Below, in pieces: positions 34,297 through 42,533 of a DNA stretch of 64,000 nucleotides. The notes under the pieces were generated by a model. That model was not told where the DNA came from. It made no database searches and was given only the letters and a program-made list of their open reading frames with translations. Numbering within the stretch: the stretch's first letter is position 1; every line of letters begins with the position of its first letter. Source of the DNA: Prauserella marina (lineage in GTDB: Bacteria > Actinomycetota > Actinomycetes > Mycobacteriales > Pseudonocardiaceae); contig NZ_CP016353.1 in NCBI RefSeq assembly GCF_002240355.1, forward strand, positions 310,001 through 374,000. The letters run 5' to 3'. The translations under genes and the position numbers were made by a program.

Positions 34297-35873
34297 TGTT
34301 CAGCCTCTATGACGAGTTCGCCGGATTCGGTGGCAGTTCCCAGGGCGCGGCCGCGGTGCCGGGGGTGGAGTTGATGCTGGCCGCGAACCATCACCCGCTC
34401 GCGGTGGACGTGCACGCGATGAACTTCCCGAGCGCGGATCACTACTGCGGGGACATCGCGAAAGCCGACATCGCCAAGTTCCCTCGTGCGGACCTGTTCT
34501 GGTCCTCGCCGTCGTGCCCGCCGTGGACCGACGCCCGCGGCGTGCGGCGGGACTTCGACCGCTCCACCCAGGGCGTGCTGTTCGACATGAACACAGGCCC
34601 CGTGGCCACCGACCCGAACGTCGCTCGAGCACGTGCGTTGATGGAAGAGGTGCCCCGCTACCTGCAGGCCATGCGCCGCAAAGGCCGGCCCGTGCTGGGC
34701 GGGGTGGTGGAGAACGTGGTGCAGGTCCGCAAGTGGGACCAGTTCACCCGGTGGCGTCGCGAAATCGAGGCCGAGGGCTACCGCACCCGGCTGGTCGCGC
34801 TGAACGCCATGCACGTCACCGCCCCCGTCACGGGGAGGGTCGCCCAGTCCCGCAACCGGTTCTTCATGCCGTTCTGGCTGGCCGAGCTCGGCCGCGACCC
34901 CGACTGGGACAAATGGCTCCGCCCTCGCGCGCACTGCCCGACCTGCGACCAGACCGTGAACGCGGTGCAGGTGTTCAAACAGCAGCGCACCGACATGGGC
35001 GTCTACGGCGCCCGCAACGGCCAGTACGTCTACCGCTGCCCGCAGCGCAGCTGCCGCCACCAGGCAGTCGAGCCCGACGTGCTGCCCGCCGCGAGCGTCA
35101 TCGACTGGACACTGCCACCCGGCCAGCGCATCGGTGACCGCGTCGACGCCAAGGGCCGCCCGGACCCGCTCGCCCCCGCGACGCTGGCGCGTATCGAGGC
35201 CGGCCTCACCCGCCACGCACGGCAGTCGCTGCTCGCGCCGGCCGGGGGCACCTGGCGGCAGGCAGCGACCTCGCTCGACGAGCCGCTGCCCACCCGCACC
35301 ACACGCGAAACCGACGGTCTCGTGGTCCCGCCGCTGGTCGTTCCGGTCGCCAAACGAGCTGGCGTCGACACCGCCACCACCACAGGGCAGCCGCTGCGCA
35401 CCCAGACCTGCCGCCGCGAAACCGCCCTCGTCATCCCACCGTTTCTGTCCCTGCTGCGCGGGGGAGGCTCAAAGACCGCCGCGTATCCGCTCACCGGCCC
35501 CATGCCCACCGTGTCCGCACAGGGCAACCACCACGCCTTGGTCCACCCACCGGCAGCCGAGAACGCCGCTCTGCTCGCCTACTACTCCAACGGCCCCGCG
35601 CGGCCGGTGGCCGAGCCTCCCGGGACGCTGACCACCCGAGATCGCTACGGGCTGATCAACGGCACACCACCGGTCGAGTCCTGCACCTTCCGCATGCTCG
35701 CCACCCACGAAATCGCCGCCGGCATGGGCTTCGACCCCGACTACCAGGTCAAAGGCTCCAAACGCGACCAGGTCCGCGGCTACGGCAACGCCGTCCCACC
35801 CGCCATGTCCGAAGTCCTCATCTCCGCCCTCGTCGAGGCCATCAGCGGAGAACCACTCACCCCCGCCGCCTAA
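34296..35873 (+). CDS. C5-cytosine DNA methyltransferase with Cys-rich insertion
   Basis: A 525-residue DNA (cytosine-5) methyltransferase. AdoMet motif I is DEFAGFGGSSQG at the N-terminus. The catalytic Cys74 is in SSPSCPPWTD, where the classical Pro-Cys pair is Ser-Cys. Motif VI is VVENV (Glu139), motif VIII QSRNRFF (184-190), and motif X is GYGNAVPPAMSEVL near the end. A zinc-ribbon-like insertion follows motif VIII (CPTCDQT, then CPQRSCRH), and a long target-recognition region precedes motif X. No restriction endonuclease is adjacent, so it is an orphan that may protect transferred DNA from host restriction or mark element DNA. Coupled by TGATG. Confidence 0.88.
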   Translation: MFSLYDEFAGFGGSSQGAAAVPGVELMLAANHHPLAVDVHAMNFPSADHYCGDIAKADIAKFPRADLFWSSPSCPPWTDARGVRRDFDRSTQGVLFDMNTGPVATDPNVARARALMEEVPRYLQAMRRKGRPVLGGVVENVVQVRKWDQFTRWRREIEAEGYRTRLVALNAMHVTAPVTGRVAQSRNRFFMPFWLAELGRDPDWDKWLRPRAHCPTCDQTVNAVQVFKQQRTDMGVYGARNGQYVYRCPQRSCRHQAVEPDVLPAASVIDWTLPPGQRIGDRVDAKGRPDPLAPATLARIEAGLTRHARQSLLAPAGGTWRQAATSLDEPLPTRTTRETDGLVVPPLVVPVAKRAGVDTATTTGQPLRTQTCRRETALVIPPFLSLLRGGGSKTAAYPLTGPMPTVSAQGNHHALVHPPAAENAALLAYYSNGPARPVAEPPGTLTTRDRYGLINGTPPVESCTFRMLATHEIAAGMGFDPDYQVKGSKRDQVRGYGNAVPPAMSEVLISALVEAISGEPLTPAA

Positions 35874-35914
35874 CACCAACCGCCGCAACTCGTCCGGAAG
35901 GGAGGCGAACCGCG

Positions 35915-35989
35915 ATGTGCGCCGAGGGCTGCTACAAGCACTACGACAAGGCCACCGGCACGTGGATCTGCTGTAAGTGTGGTCACTAG
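35915..35989 (+). CDS. 24-residue Cys-rich micropeptide
   Basis: The reading frame is MCAEGCYKHYDKATGTWICC followed by KCGH and a stop. AGGGAGG lies 9 bases before the ATG. Five Cys and two His in 24 residues, arranged C-x3-C near the start and CCKC plus His at the end, can form one small zinc site. It lies 41 bases after the methyltransferase and directly before the operon terminator, so it is the last cistron. The spacing, Shine-Dalgarno site and non-random composition support translation; function unknown. Confidence 0.5.
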   Translation: MCAEGCYKHYDKATGTWICCKCGH

Positions 35990-36000
35990 CGAAACAAGGG

Positions 36001-36040
36001 GCGGGACGGGCCAGGGACTAGCTGGCCCGTCCCGCTTTGT
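36001..36040. terminator. Terminator of the methyltransferase operon
   Basis: GCGGGACGGGCCAG pairs perfectly with CTGGCCCGTCCCGC (14 bp, 7-base loop GGACTAG), followed by TTTGT. It also serves the convergent DUF5710 gene. The core is repeated at 36996. Confidence 0.9.
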
Positions 36041-36064
36041 CAGGTTAGACAGGCTCGGCCTTGT

Positions 36065-36772
36065 TCAGCGCCGGGCTCTGGCCCGTAGCTCGCTTTCGGC
36101 AATGCCTGCTCGACTGCCTGCCTTCGGCGGCTTGGCCAGCGTGATCCCCGCGTTCGTGAGCATCGTCAGGTCAAGATACCAATCCATACGTGATCGCTGC
36201 GCCCACACCTCGAACGCGGCACTGACGTGCTCACGCGCCTGCGGAACACTCATACCGGTCACCGCGCAGAGATGCTCGAACGCTGAGGCCTCTTGCCCTT
36301 TGACCTGGGCGAGCCCGTAATGAGTCGTCCGATGGCAGTCCGAGCACAGGCAGATCAGACGCATCAATTTCTGGGTTCGGGTGGCTGAATCGAAGGACCA
36401 GCGTTCGTGTGCCTCCAACCAGCGCCGGATCTCGCGGTCTTCGCCTCGCTCACACGCCTCACATCGCTGCTGCGCGCGGCCCAAGAGCATCCGACGAACC
36501 CGCTCCCAATCCCGCTCGGTGATGCAGTACCGAACGTTGGTGAACCAACACGAACTCGGGACCAAATCTACGAACAACCCTGATCCGAAGCCCCGGTCCT
36601 CGCCGGGCAGGAGCTGCGGCACGTCCGGGCGAGCCGCCCACCGCTCCAACTCCGTCATCCCCGGCCTGGGCGCGTACCAGCGCTTCGCCGCCGGATCCCA
36701 GCGCGCCCCGGCTGCTTTCGCCGGGTCTTTCTCCCGATAGGGAACGTCCAGCCAGATTCGGTCCTCCGCCAC
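36065..36772 (-). CDS. DUF5710/HNH-like zinc protein
   Basis: A 235-residue protein. Residues 5-34 are a DUF5710 module (IWLDVPYREKDPAKAAGARW, then DPAAKRWYAP), a short domain that in many proteins accompanies DNA-processing modules. The middle (about 95-150) resembles an HNH-type zinc nuclease: CEACERGEDREIRRWLEAHE, WSFD, then LICLCSDCHRTTHYG with two CxxC-like pairs and a His-rich end. Catalytic competence is uncertain. GGAGG is 4 bases before GTG 36772. It lies between two matching terminators as an independent cassette and may be a defence or restriction-type cargo gene. Confidence 0.75.
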   Translation of the reverse strand: MAEDRIWLDVPYREKDPAKAAGARWDPAAKRWYAPRPGMTELERWAARPDVPQLLPGEDRGFGSGLFVDLVPSSCWFTNVRYCITERDWERVRRMLLGRAQQRCEACERGEDREIRRWLEAHERWSFDSATRTQKLMRLICLCSDCHRTTHYGLAQVKGQEASAFEHLCAVTGMSVPQAREHVSAAFEVWAQRSRMDWYLDLTMLTNAGITLAKPPKAGSRAGIAESELRARARR

Positions 36773-36995
36773 CAGTCCTCCAGGCTCAGGCGTTACAGGC
36801 TCCTAGCCCAAGATGCCGCCACCCACCGACGAAAAATGCGAGTAACGGACATCGCTAACTAAATGGACTAATCCACTAACAGGTTGTAATTGGTGGCTGC
36901 TTGCGATGCTGGGTGCACTGAACACGCGAGTGCAGCCGCTGGCGTCATGTCGTCTGGCCGGCAACTTGCCGCCAGCACGGACACTGACCGAATAT

Positions 36996-37030
36996 GAGGG
37001 ACGGGCCAGCTGATGACTGGCCCGTCCCTC
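36996..37030. terminator. Second copy of the GGGACGGGCCAG hairpin
   Basis: GAGGGACGGGCCAG pairs with CTGGCCCGTCCCTC around CTGATGA. The 12-bp core stem is identical to that at 36001-36035. It can end transcription of the minus-strand gene at 37075-37680. Confidence 0.85.
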
Positions 37031-37074
37031 TGCAACTCGGGGCTTTAGCGATCGACTCGGACGTGGTGCACTGG

Positions 37075-37680
37075 CTATGGTTGTTGCGCGGTGAGAGCGG
37101 ATACAGCCATGTGCTTGAGTTCCCTAGGGCTGAGCGCGCCGTTGACGCCCTCAGCTTGAGCGATGACAACAGTGTTGTGGTCGACCTTCGAAGCGTAATA
37201 GAGGCCGGTGAACGTTGTGCCGTCAGTGAGCTCGTCGAGGTTGCCGGTTCCATCGCGGTCGATTAGCTGACGGAGCTGGTGGGCGGTCGTCGATGTGGGC
37301 ATGGTTGTCCAGGAGACTGAGATGGCGGCCTTGGCTCGTTGCTGTGTTTCGCCGTAGAAAAGACTGCGGGCGAGTCTGGTGCAAGGACGTTCGCTGAGGA
37401 ACCGTGATGTCTGGCCATAGGCGTGGCCGTTGCAGGACACTGAGACCTCGGACTTGATCGTGCGGTATTCGATCCCGCCAGTGGTCCAGGACGTTCCTGA
37501 CTGGGTCTGAACGTTGTCGGTCGATCGCTGGTTGGCTAGCCCGGCGACACCGAGGATGGCTATCACAAGCGCAATAAGACCCACGGGACTGTTGCCTGTT
37601 TTCCCAGTTCCGGGGTTGCGCCGCGTGTAGGAGCGGACACGGCTACCGCTGCGCACGTGGGTTTTGACGTGGTGAACCAA
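37075..37680 (-). CDS. Hypothetical single-pass membrane protein
   Basis: A 201-residue protein with a basic N-terminus (VHHVKTHVRSGSRVRSYTRR), one membrane helix (about 33-49, VGLIALVIAILGVAGLA) and an extracytoplasmic domain of about 150 residues containing two Cys (SVSCNGHAYG, ERPCTRLA) that could form a disulphide. No family is recognised. CGGAGA is about 8 bases before TTG 37680. GC content is lower than in the transfer genes. A surface role such as exclusion is only a guess. Confidence 0.6.
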   Translation of the reverse strand: MVHHVKTHVRSGSRVRSYTRRNPGTGKTGNSPVGLIALVIAILGVAGLANQRSTDNVQTQSGTSWTTGGIEYRTIKSEVSVSCNGHAYGQTSRFLSERPCTRLARSLFYGETQQRAKAAISVSWTTMPTSTTAHQLRQLIDRDGTGNLDELTDGTTFTGLYYASKVDHNTVVIAQAEGVNGALSPRELKHMAVSALTAQQP

Positions 37681-37814
37681 GAGCTTGTCTCCGAAATCTC
37701 GTGTAGTCCGGCCGGAGCTCGAACTTCCGGCCGGTCCGGGGCTTTCGCGGGACTTGCTGAGCGCACAGCGGGCTAGACGCCATCTGTGCCGGTGGTTCGA
37801 AACGCGAGGGGGTT

Positions 37815-38447
37815 CTAGGCTGCGAGGTGCCAGTGCCGGACGTAGCCGGAGGCCATGGATCGGACCAGAGCGTCAAGGCTTCGTCGGTTGGTCCGAGCGC
37901 CGAGCTTGTATCGACGCGCATGCCTCGTGTCGTAAACGACGGCCGTTGCCCCAGGCAGAATTTCCGGAATGAGCGCGTCCATGAGGTGCAGCAGGACGTC
38001 AGCGACCTCCTGCGACAGCTCGGGTTTCTTACAGTAGGGAGCGACGAGAAACTTGGTGTCGTCGCGCAGACGTAGTCCGAGCATGTGCCGCAGCACGATC
38101 GACAGGTCACCATCCCGCCACGCCGCCTGGGCGACAGGCACACCGGTAGCACCGCGGGGGAGAAGTCGGAGGAACCCGTCCGACGCACTCCGGTAGGCGA
38201 CTGGCTTGCTGAGTTCACGACCTTGCGCCGCCTTGGCGACGACTCGGTCGAGAACGGTGGAACGGTCAGGAGAGCTAACCGCCCGCCGGAAGCCGGCGAG
38301 CAGCGGAGCGTAGTACGCCACGGCGCGGGCGTCCGGGTCGAGATACCGGCGCTTCTGCTCGGTCACCATGGCCATGGTTCGACGTGGCCCGGCGAGGGCG
38401 TAGTCGAGCCACTGGAGTCCACCAATCGTCACAGAGGGGCTGCTCAA
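37815..38447 (-). CDS. Hypothetical protein of the element
   Basis: A 210-residue soluble, basic, largely helical protein. Start TTG 38447 is favoured by AGGAG at 5 bases; the frame continues upstream without good signals. Features include RRTMAMVTEQKRRYLDPDAR, an Arg-rich N-terminal third, and LVAPYCKKPELSQEVADVLL. Pairs of Trp and His occur at the C-terminal end (GYVRHWHLAA). No known motif or membrane segment is seen. It lies 134 bases upstream of the membrane protein gene on the same strand. Unknown function. Confidence 0.6.
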   Translation of the reverse strand: MSSPSVTIGGLQWLDYALAGPRRTMAMVTEQKRRYLDPDARAVAYYAPLLAGFRRAVSSPDRSTVLDRVVAKAAQGRELSKPVAYRSASDGFLRLLPRGATGVPVAQAAWRDGDLSIVLRHMLGLRLRDDTKFLVAPYCKKPELSQEVADVLLHLMDALIPEILPGATAVVYDTRHARRYKLGARTNRRSLDALVRSMASGYVRHWHLAA

Positions 38448-39002
38448 GCGTGCTCCTATTCTTCTGTGGAGCACCGCGTGGCCCGGATCACCGGGTTCCA
38501 CCGCCTCGGTTGGGTGATTAGGTCTTGCGCCCACCCGATCGGCCGACTAACGTCATGAGTGTCAAGTTACTAGTTAGCCGTACGGTGCTGGACTGTGTTT
38601 ACAGTCCATTTCCAAAGCTACACGATCGCCGCAGCTTCTAACAAGCTCGCGGCGATTTTCTATGAGATCTTCACCCGATCGTCGGAGCGGTTGGCGGGCG
38701 CGAGTGCCTGGGTGAAGTTCGGTCATAGTCCTCAATGGCGAGTTATCTTTGACAGTTTGATCTTGCATACCTGCAGGTCAGCAGTAGTTAAGTGAGCCGT
38801 AGTCGGCGAGCTCATCCCTTCTGCTCAAGGCCTGGCCGGCCGGTGCGGTCGATCGCGGCGCTCACCCAGCAAGTCCGCCCGCCATAAACGCGCTACATCG
38901 GAAGTCCTGTTCGGCGGTGATCGTCTAGGTCAGCCATATCAAGAGCGCTAGGGCATCGCTGAGGGGACGAGCTGTGCACCCTTGGCGCTGGTCTCCGAAC
39001 GC
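38448..39002. other. Intergenic stretch of lower GC
   Basis: About 555 bases between minus-strand genes. It is AT-richer than average around 38560-38790 and contains only short frames without Shine-Dalgarno sites (for example 38595-38795 plus). It probably holds the promoter for the 38447 gene and otherwise appears to be decayed sequence. I see no hairpin with a T-run and no RNA gene. Confidence 0.4.
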
Positions 39003-39793
39003 TCACGCGTTCGCGGGAAACGCCCATGGCGTACGCCACCAACCACGCTCAACAGACCACACGACGGCTCCGTGAGTACTCATCGAACCAGCGACCCACA
39101 GGTGCTCAATACCCTGCGGAAGAGACGGAGCTGGTTGCTTGAGAAGGGCATCCCTCCCTCGTTGCTCCAGCAGGGCGTGCACCGCAAAGTCGCTTCCGAC
39201 GGTCGCCCAGATGAACATGTGGCGTTCAGCTGCATCCTTGTGAGCAAGCAGTTTCCTCGCCTTACTCTGATGTCGAGACATCACACCGTGCGCCCAGTCG
39301 GCTAATGAGACAGCTCCGGCGAACCCTGACCATCCCGCGGCGCGAAGATAAACTTTGCCCGGAGCCACACCGTCCGCGACATACGCCATCTGCACTCGGA
39401 GGAAACCGGCCTGTTCGCAGAGCGCCGCAGCTTTGCCCGGACGAGTCTTGCAGGTGTCGGCGACGTCCTCCTGCTCGAGGCGAACCAGCAGGGAAGCTCC
39501 TCTCGCACGCGACGAAGGTTCGCTTCGTGTCGGAGAACTGCAATCCATCCGCGCGACAAGCCCTCAACCGACAGTGAGTGTCCGGTCTTCGTCAAAGCAT
39601 CCCAAATCTCGTTGAAGGCACGATCATGATCGGCCACTATCTCCATCGCGCCCACCCGCCCGTCCGGATAGCGAATGAGCGCGTCTACCATCCCCGCCTG
39701 CGAGTTGTCGTCGTGACACATCACAGGTACGCCTAATGCCTGGGAGACGATCTCTCGTGCAATCCGTTCATCCATGCGCTCCTGCTGCGTCAT
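39003..39793 (-). pseudogene. Frameshifted hypothetical gene
   Basis: Two overlapping minus-strand frames make one plausible protein of about 262 residues. The first, from ATG 39793, reads MTQQERMDERIAREIVSQAL and continues to RHEANLRRVREELP. At about 39485-39495 the natural sequence moves to another frame, LLVRLEQEDVADTCKT, ending STHGAVVWSVERGWWRTPW. The junction is a single-base change at GAGCTTCCCTGCTGG. The first part contains MVDALIRYPDGRVGAMEIV, which resembles the Asp/Glu strand pattern of restriction-like nucleases, but the similarity is weak. Either a true pseudogene or a sequencing error. Confidence 0.6.
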
Positions 39794-40054
39794 ACCCCGC
39801 CTATCGCGCTACGCAGTGAAGTGCTACAGGAACTCGACCGACTGGGCTCCCGAAGCAGTGCGTGCGGCGGTCTTCGAAGCACGAGTTGAGGTCCGCCTGG
39901 AGGTGTCCAACGTGCGTGCCGCTGGGACCCATGATGGGCGAAAACCAGGCGTTCAGATCCGGTCAGTAGCTGGTCTACCGGTGCATTTGCAAGGCGGGTG
40001 TGCAGTTTGCAGGTGAGCCTCGCGCAGCCACAAGCTGGGCGGCCGTTGGCCCGC
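39794..40054. other. Short gap with no supported gene
   Basis: 260 bases between two minus-strand genes. A plus-strand frame of 80 codons here shows no motif and no Shine-Dalgarno site. No repeat or hairpin of note. Confidence 0.4.
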
Positions 40055-40869
40055 CTACCGTCGACGGCCGGAGCCGGGTGAGCCTCCCTGTACAAACGTC
40101 ACTCGTGGTCGTGGTGATCGCGGTGCGTCGTATCGCGCGTATGTCTTTGTGGGGACGAACTTCCGCTTGCCGTCTCTGCGCTTCAAGAAGGTTCGCAAGG
40201 CCTGACGCACCCCATCGAGGGTGGAGAAGCCCGTGAGCTCAAGAATCTTCCGTCGCAGCTGCTGCGTCTTCGCCTTTTCCCTAGTCGTTGGGCTTCGCCC
40301 ACGTAGGGAATTCAGCTCTGCCAGGAGCTTCTCAACCGTGGCCGCCTTGTTATCGTCGAATGCTGGCGCGACCTTTCTGCCGATTGGAGCTGATGCCGGC
40401 TTCGCATTCTGATCACCGGGTTTGAGTGGCGCTCTCGACAGATCCTGAGATGCATCGCGCGCGATGAACGACACGTTATGCCGGGTGAGTCGCCGGGCTG
40501 CATCGGTAGCCCCGCTGATCGTACTCATGCCGGTCACTCGGCACAGCCACTTTTGCACCGTCGCCAGGTCCGCGTCGCGGGCCGGTGAGACTGGCTTCCC
40601 AATCAGCTCGTCGTATGTATTGACCAGCCACATGATGTCGTCGCGCCGACGCTCGTCAAGCACCCGAACCTCCAATTGAGGCAACTGCTCTGGCGGAGTT
40701 TGACAATGCCACACGTCACCGACAACCAGGTCGAGAACGAGGCCCGCTCGCGGCCGTCGTCGGTACAACGTAGTCCTAGCCAATAACGTGCCGTAGCAAC
40801 AGACGCAAGGACGTCGTAGTCGGCCCGGCGCGGCGGTAGATGACTGTCGGTGCTCGCCTCTACTCTCAC
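40055..40869 (-). CDS. Hypothetical basic protein, probably frameshifted near its N-terminus
   Basis: The C-terminal part (from about 40740 leftwards) is a convincing basic protein: LPQLEVRVLDERRRDDIMWL, YDELIGKPVS, then two similar modules, VQKWLCRVTGMSTISGATDA and LRRKILELTGFSTLDGVRQA, suggesting an internal duplication of a short DNA-binding-like helix pair. It ends in Arg/Lys. The likely N-terminus, VRVEASTDSHLPPRRADYDV and onward from GTG 40869, is in another frame that joins near 40740-40765. GTG 40714 is an alternative start without a frameshift. Function unknown. Confidence 0.45.
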
Positions 40870-40873
40870 CGTT

Positions 40874-41101
40874 ATGACGGCAAACCCCTACGAATGGACT
40901 CCGACTGGGCTGCCCCGGTACCGCTCGGGCCGCGCTCCTGCGTTTCTGCAGACGGAGGCTCAACTCGCTGGTATGGGGCTGGAGCCCGGTGGTGACGTGA
41001 GAGCGTACGTCGATTCGCAGTACGAACCGGTTCGGCTGTATCTGATCACGGAGGCGAGGCTTAGCGACCCGGCGGTATGGCCTCCCCAACGCTCTCAATG
41101 A
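40874..41101 (+). CDS. Short protein resembling the N-terminus of RRQRL-motif zinc proteins
   Basis: A 75-residue protein from ATG 40874: MTANPYEWTPTGLPRYRSGR and then APAFLQTEAQLAGMGLEPGG. The pattern GLPxYxxGxAPAxLxTxxQLxxxGLxPGG recalls the start of RRQRL-motif zinc-binding proteins frequent in actinobacterial mobile elements. The zinc-binding C-terminal part is not present, so this is a short variant or a truncated copy. The start faces the minus-strand GTG 40869, leaving 4 bases. It is the last gene before attR. Family assignment is from memory. Confidence 0.5.
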   Translation: MTANPYEWTPTGLPRYRSGRAPAFLQTEAQLAGMGLEPGGDVRAYVDSQYEPVRLYLITEARLSDPAVWPPQRSQ

Positions 41102-41266
41102 ACCGCGTAAGCCACGCCTCCGGGTGCGGCCGACAGAGCCCAGCGGCGACGCGTGGGCACGAATCTGGGCACGAACTAGTCACCGGAGGTTCCGACTATG
41201 CCTAGTTTGGTGCCCAGGATTCCACAGAAACCCCAGTTGAACAGGTATGAGTAGGGAAGCGCTGCC

Positions 41267-41310
41267 ACTACGGATCAGAAGGTTAGGGGTTCGAATCCCT
41301 TCGGGCGCGC
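41267..41310 (+). repeat. attR core, 44-bp direct repeat of tRNA-Arg
   Basis: Exact copy of 20025-20068, covering the anticodon loop to the acceptor end of tRNA-Arg but with unrelated sequence before it, so it is not a functional tRNA. Marks the right end of the element. Confidence 0.93.
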
Positions 41311-41375
41311 ATATTGGCTGGTAGAGAAGGTGTGGAGTGAGGGTCGCAAGATCATTTCCACACCTTTCCCGCACT

Positions 41376-41535
41376 TTATGAACTTTCTTCTCCGATCACG
41401 CTGAGCAACTTGGCGACCTTCGGGCTGGCCTGCTTGCGCCCGAAGTAGGTGTCCTGCGTCATGCTCACCCGCTTGTGCCCGAGCTGGTCGGCGATCTCCC
41501 GCACGGTCAGCCCCGCGTCGTCGAGCAGCGTTACT
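41376..41535 (-). pseudogene. 3' remnant of a second tyrosine integrase
   Basis: Reading leftwards, the frame gives VTLLDDAGLTVREIADQLGH, KRVSMTQDTYFGRK and ends with a TAA at 41376-41378. LGH plus the Tyr of DTYFG are the last catalytic elements of a tyrosine recombinase. The HxxR box and everything upstream are missing; similarity stops at about 41535. It is unlike the element integrase (LRHYAAW), so it belongs to a different element. The stop is 66 bases from the attR core. Confidence 0.85.
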
Positions 41536-41906
41536 GGCCGCGATGGCCACTGTGTTCAGAGTTTCTTTACTTGTTCAAGGCGGGCGCCTGCGGCGAGGAC
41601 AGCAGGGAGCGCTGAACAAGAGAAAAGAACATGTCCTCGCCGGACGGCCAGGCTCCGGGATGGCCGGGGAACGTAGCCGCGGTGCGGTGGGCAGGGTGGG
41701 CGCTTGGTGGTCATCCGTCGCCTGACTGATGGCTATCACACCGCGCCAGGACCGCGAGCCTGGCACATTCGGCCGACGGTTGGCGAGCACAGGTCGCGGC
41801 CCCGACACGGCGTGATCGAGACGCAATCAGGCGACGGGATGACCACTAAGTGGACAGCAGTGGTCTGGGGTGTCCAGGCGAACCTGAAGCCGGTATATTT
41901 CCCGGC
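41536..41906. other. Intergenic stretch after the integrase remnant
   Basis: About 370 bases with no supported gene; short frames here lack Shine-Dalgarno sites and family features. It probably includes the promoter of the gene at 41907. No repeat of note. Confidence 0.4.
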
Positions 41907-42533
41907 ATGAAATCGTTACCCAGTGAGGATGAAGTCCGAGAAGACCTCGGTGACAAGGTGATGGAGGGCTTTTCTTACGCCGTCGACCACACACGCGCTG
42001 ACCTGGCAGAGTACCGAGGTATCCGGCCAGACTGGGTATCTCAGCACAGCGAGCGTGGACTGGCGAACTGGTTGCATGACCGACTGTGGCAACACTTGAT
42101 CGTGGCGCTCGATCCTCTGCCCGAAGTGCACGTCACAGATGGCGGGGTAACGCGAGAACTGACCGTAGGGCACCGCTATCGTTTGCGGGCAAAGCGGCAC
42201 GACGAGGCTGGCATGGTTCAGACTTACCCGACACAAACAGCGTTGGCTTTCATGCTTCAACGGCCCGAAGAGCCCACGTTCGAGGGATTCGAAGAAGTTC
42301 GGTTGCTCGTCGGGTATGCCTGGGATCGTGAGACGCGGAACGTCGGTGCCGGTCTGCTGTCGCTTCGCGCTGATCGCGAAAAAATCATATGGCAGATCGA
42401 GCTGCCGCCATCTCAGAGCGGTGGAATCGCCCCACCTGTCGGTACACCACTGCCGCCTACGCAGCCACAGGCACCCGAAATTCAGGTTGGCGAGGGCGAC
42501 GAGGAACAGAATTCAGGAGCAGGATCAGCATGA
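41907..42533 (+). CDS. Hypothetical protein coupled to an XRE/ImmA protein
   Basis: A 208-residue soluble protein from ATG 41907. It contains MEGFSYAVDHTRADLAEYRG, RGLANWLHDRLWQHL, VGHRYRLRAKRHDE, YPTQTALAFM and VGYAWDRETRNVGAGLLSLR, with a Pro-rich tail. The same layout followed by an XRE/ImmA protein recurs in actinobacterial genomes as far as I recall. No catalytic motif stands out. Its stop overlaps the next start by ATGA, so the two work together: this protein may be the effector or the substrate cleaved or stabilised by the metallopeptidase partner. Function unknown. Confidence 0.72.
   Translation: MKSLPSEDEVREDLGDKVMEGFSYAVDHTRADLAEYRGIRPDWVSQHSERGLANWLHDRLWQHLIVALDPLPEVHVTDGGVTRELTVGHRYRLRAKRHDEAGMVQTYPTQTALAFMLQRPEEPTFEGFEEVRLLVGYAWDRETRNVGAGLLSLRADREKIIWQIELPPSQSGGIAPPVGTPLPPTQPQAPEIQVGEGDEEQNSGAGSA

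Larger units (their letters stand above)
20025..41310. mobile_element. Integrative mobilizable/conjugative element of about 21.2 kb in tRNA-Arg
   Basis: Bounded by the 44-bp direct repeats at 20025-20068 and 41267-41310. It contains integrase and Xis-like genes near attL, a VirD4/TraG-type coupling ATPase, a MobF relaxase, an orphan C5 DNA methyltransferase and unknown cargo. No VirB4 or other type IV channel gene, no TraB/FtsK-type translocase and no RepSA/Prim-Pol replication gene was found, so it differs from pSAM2-type AICEs and may need a helper for transfer. The right third has clearly lower GC and frameshifted genes, indicating composite origin. Confidence 0.88.

Noticed and set aside
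38595-38795. 66-codon plus-strand frame in the low-GC gap
   Set aside because: No ribosome-binding site and no recognisable pattern; isolated on the opposite strand from its neighbours.
39774-40016. 80-codon plus-strand frame
   Set aside because: Overlaps the start of the frameshifted minus-strand gene and shows no motif or Shine-Dalgarno site.
41267-41310. Second tRNA-Arg gene
   Set aside because: Only the 3' 44 bases match; there is no acceptor 5' strand, D-arm or complete anticodon stem, so it is an att repeat.
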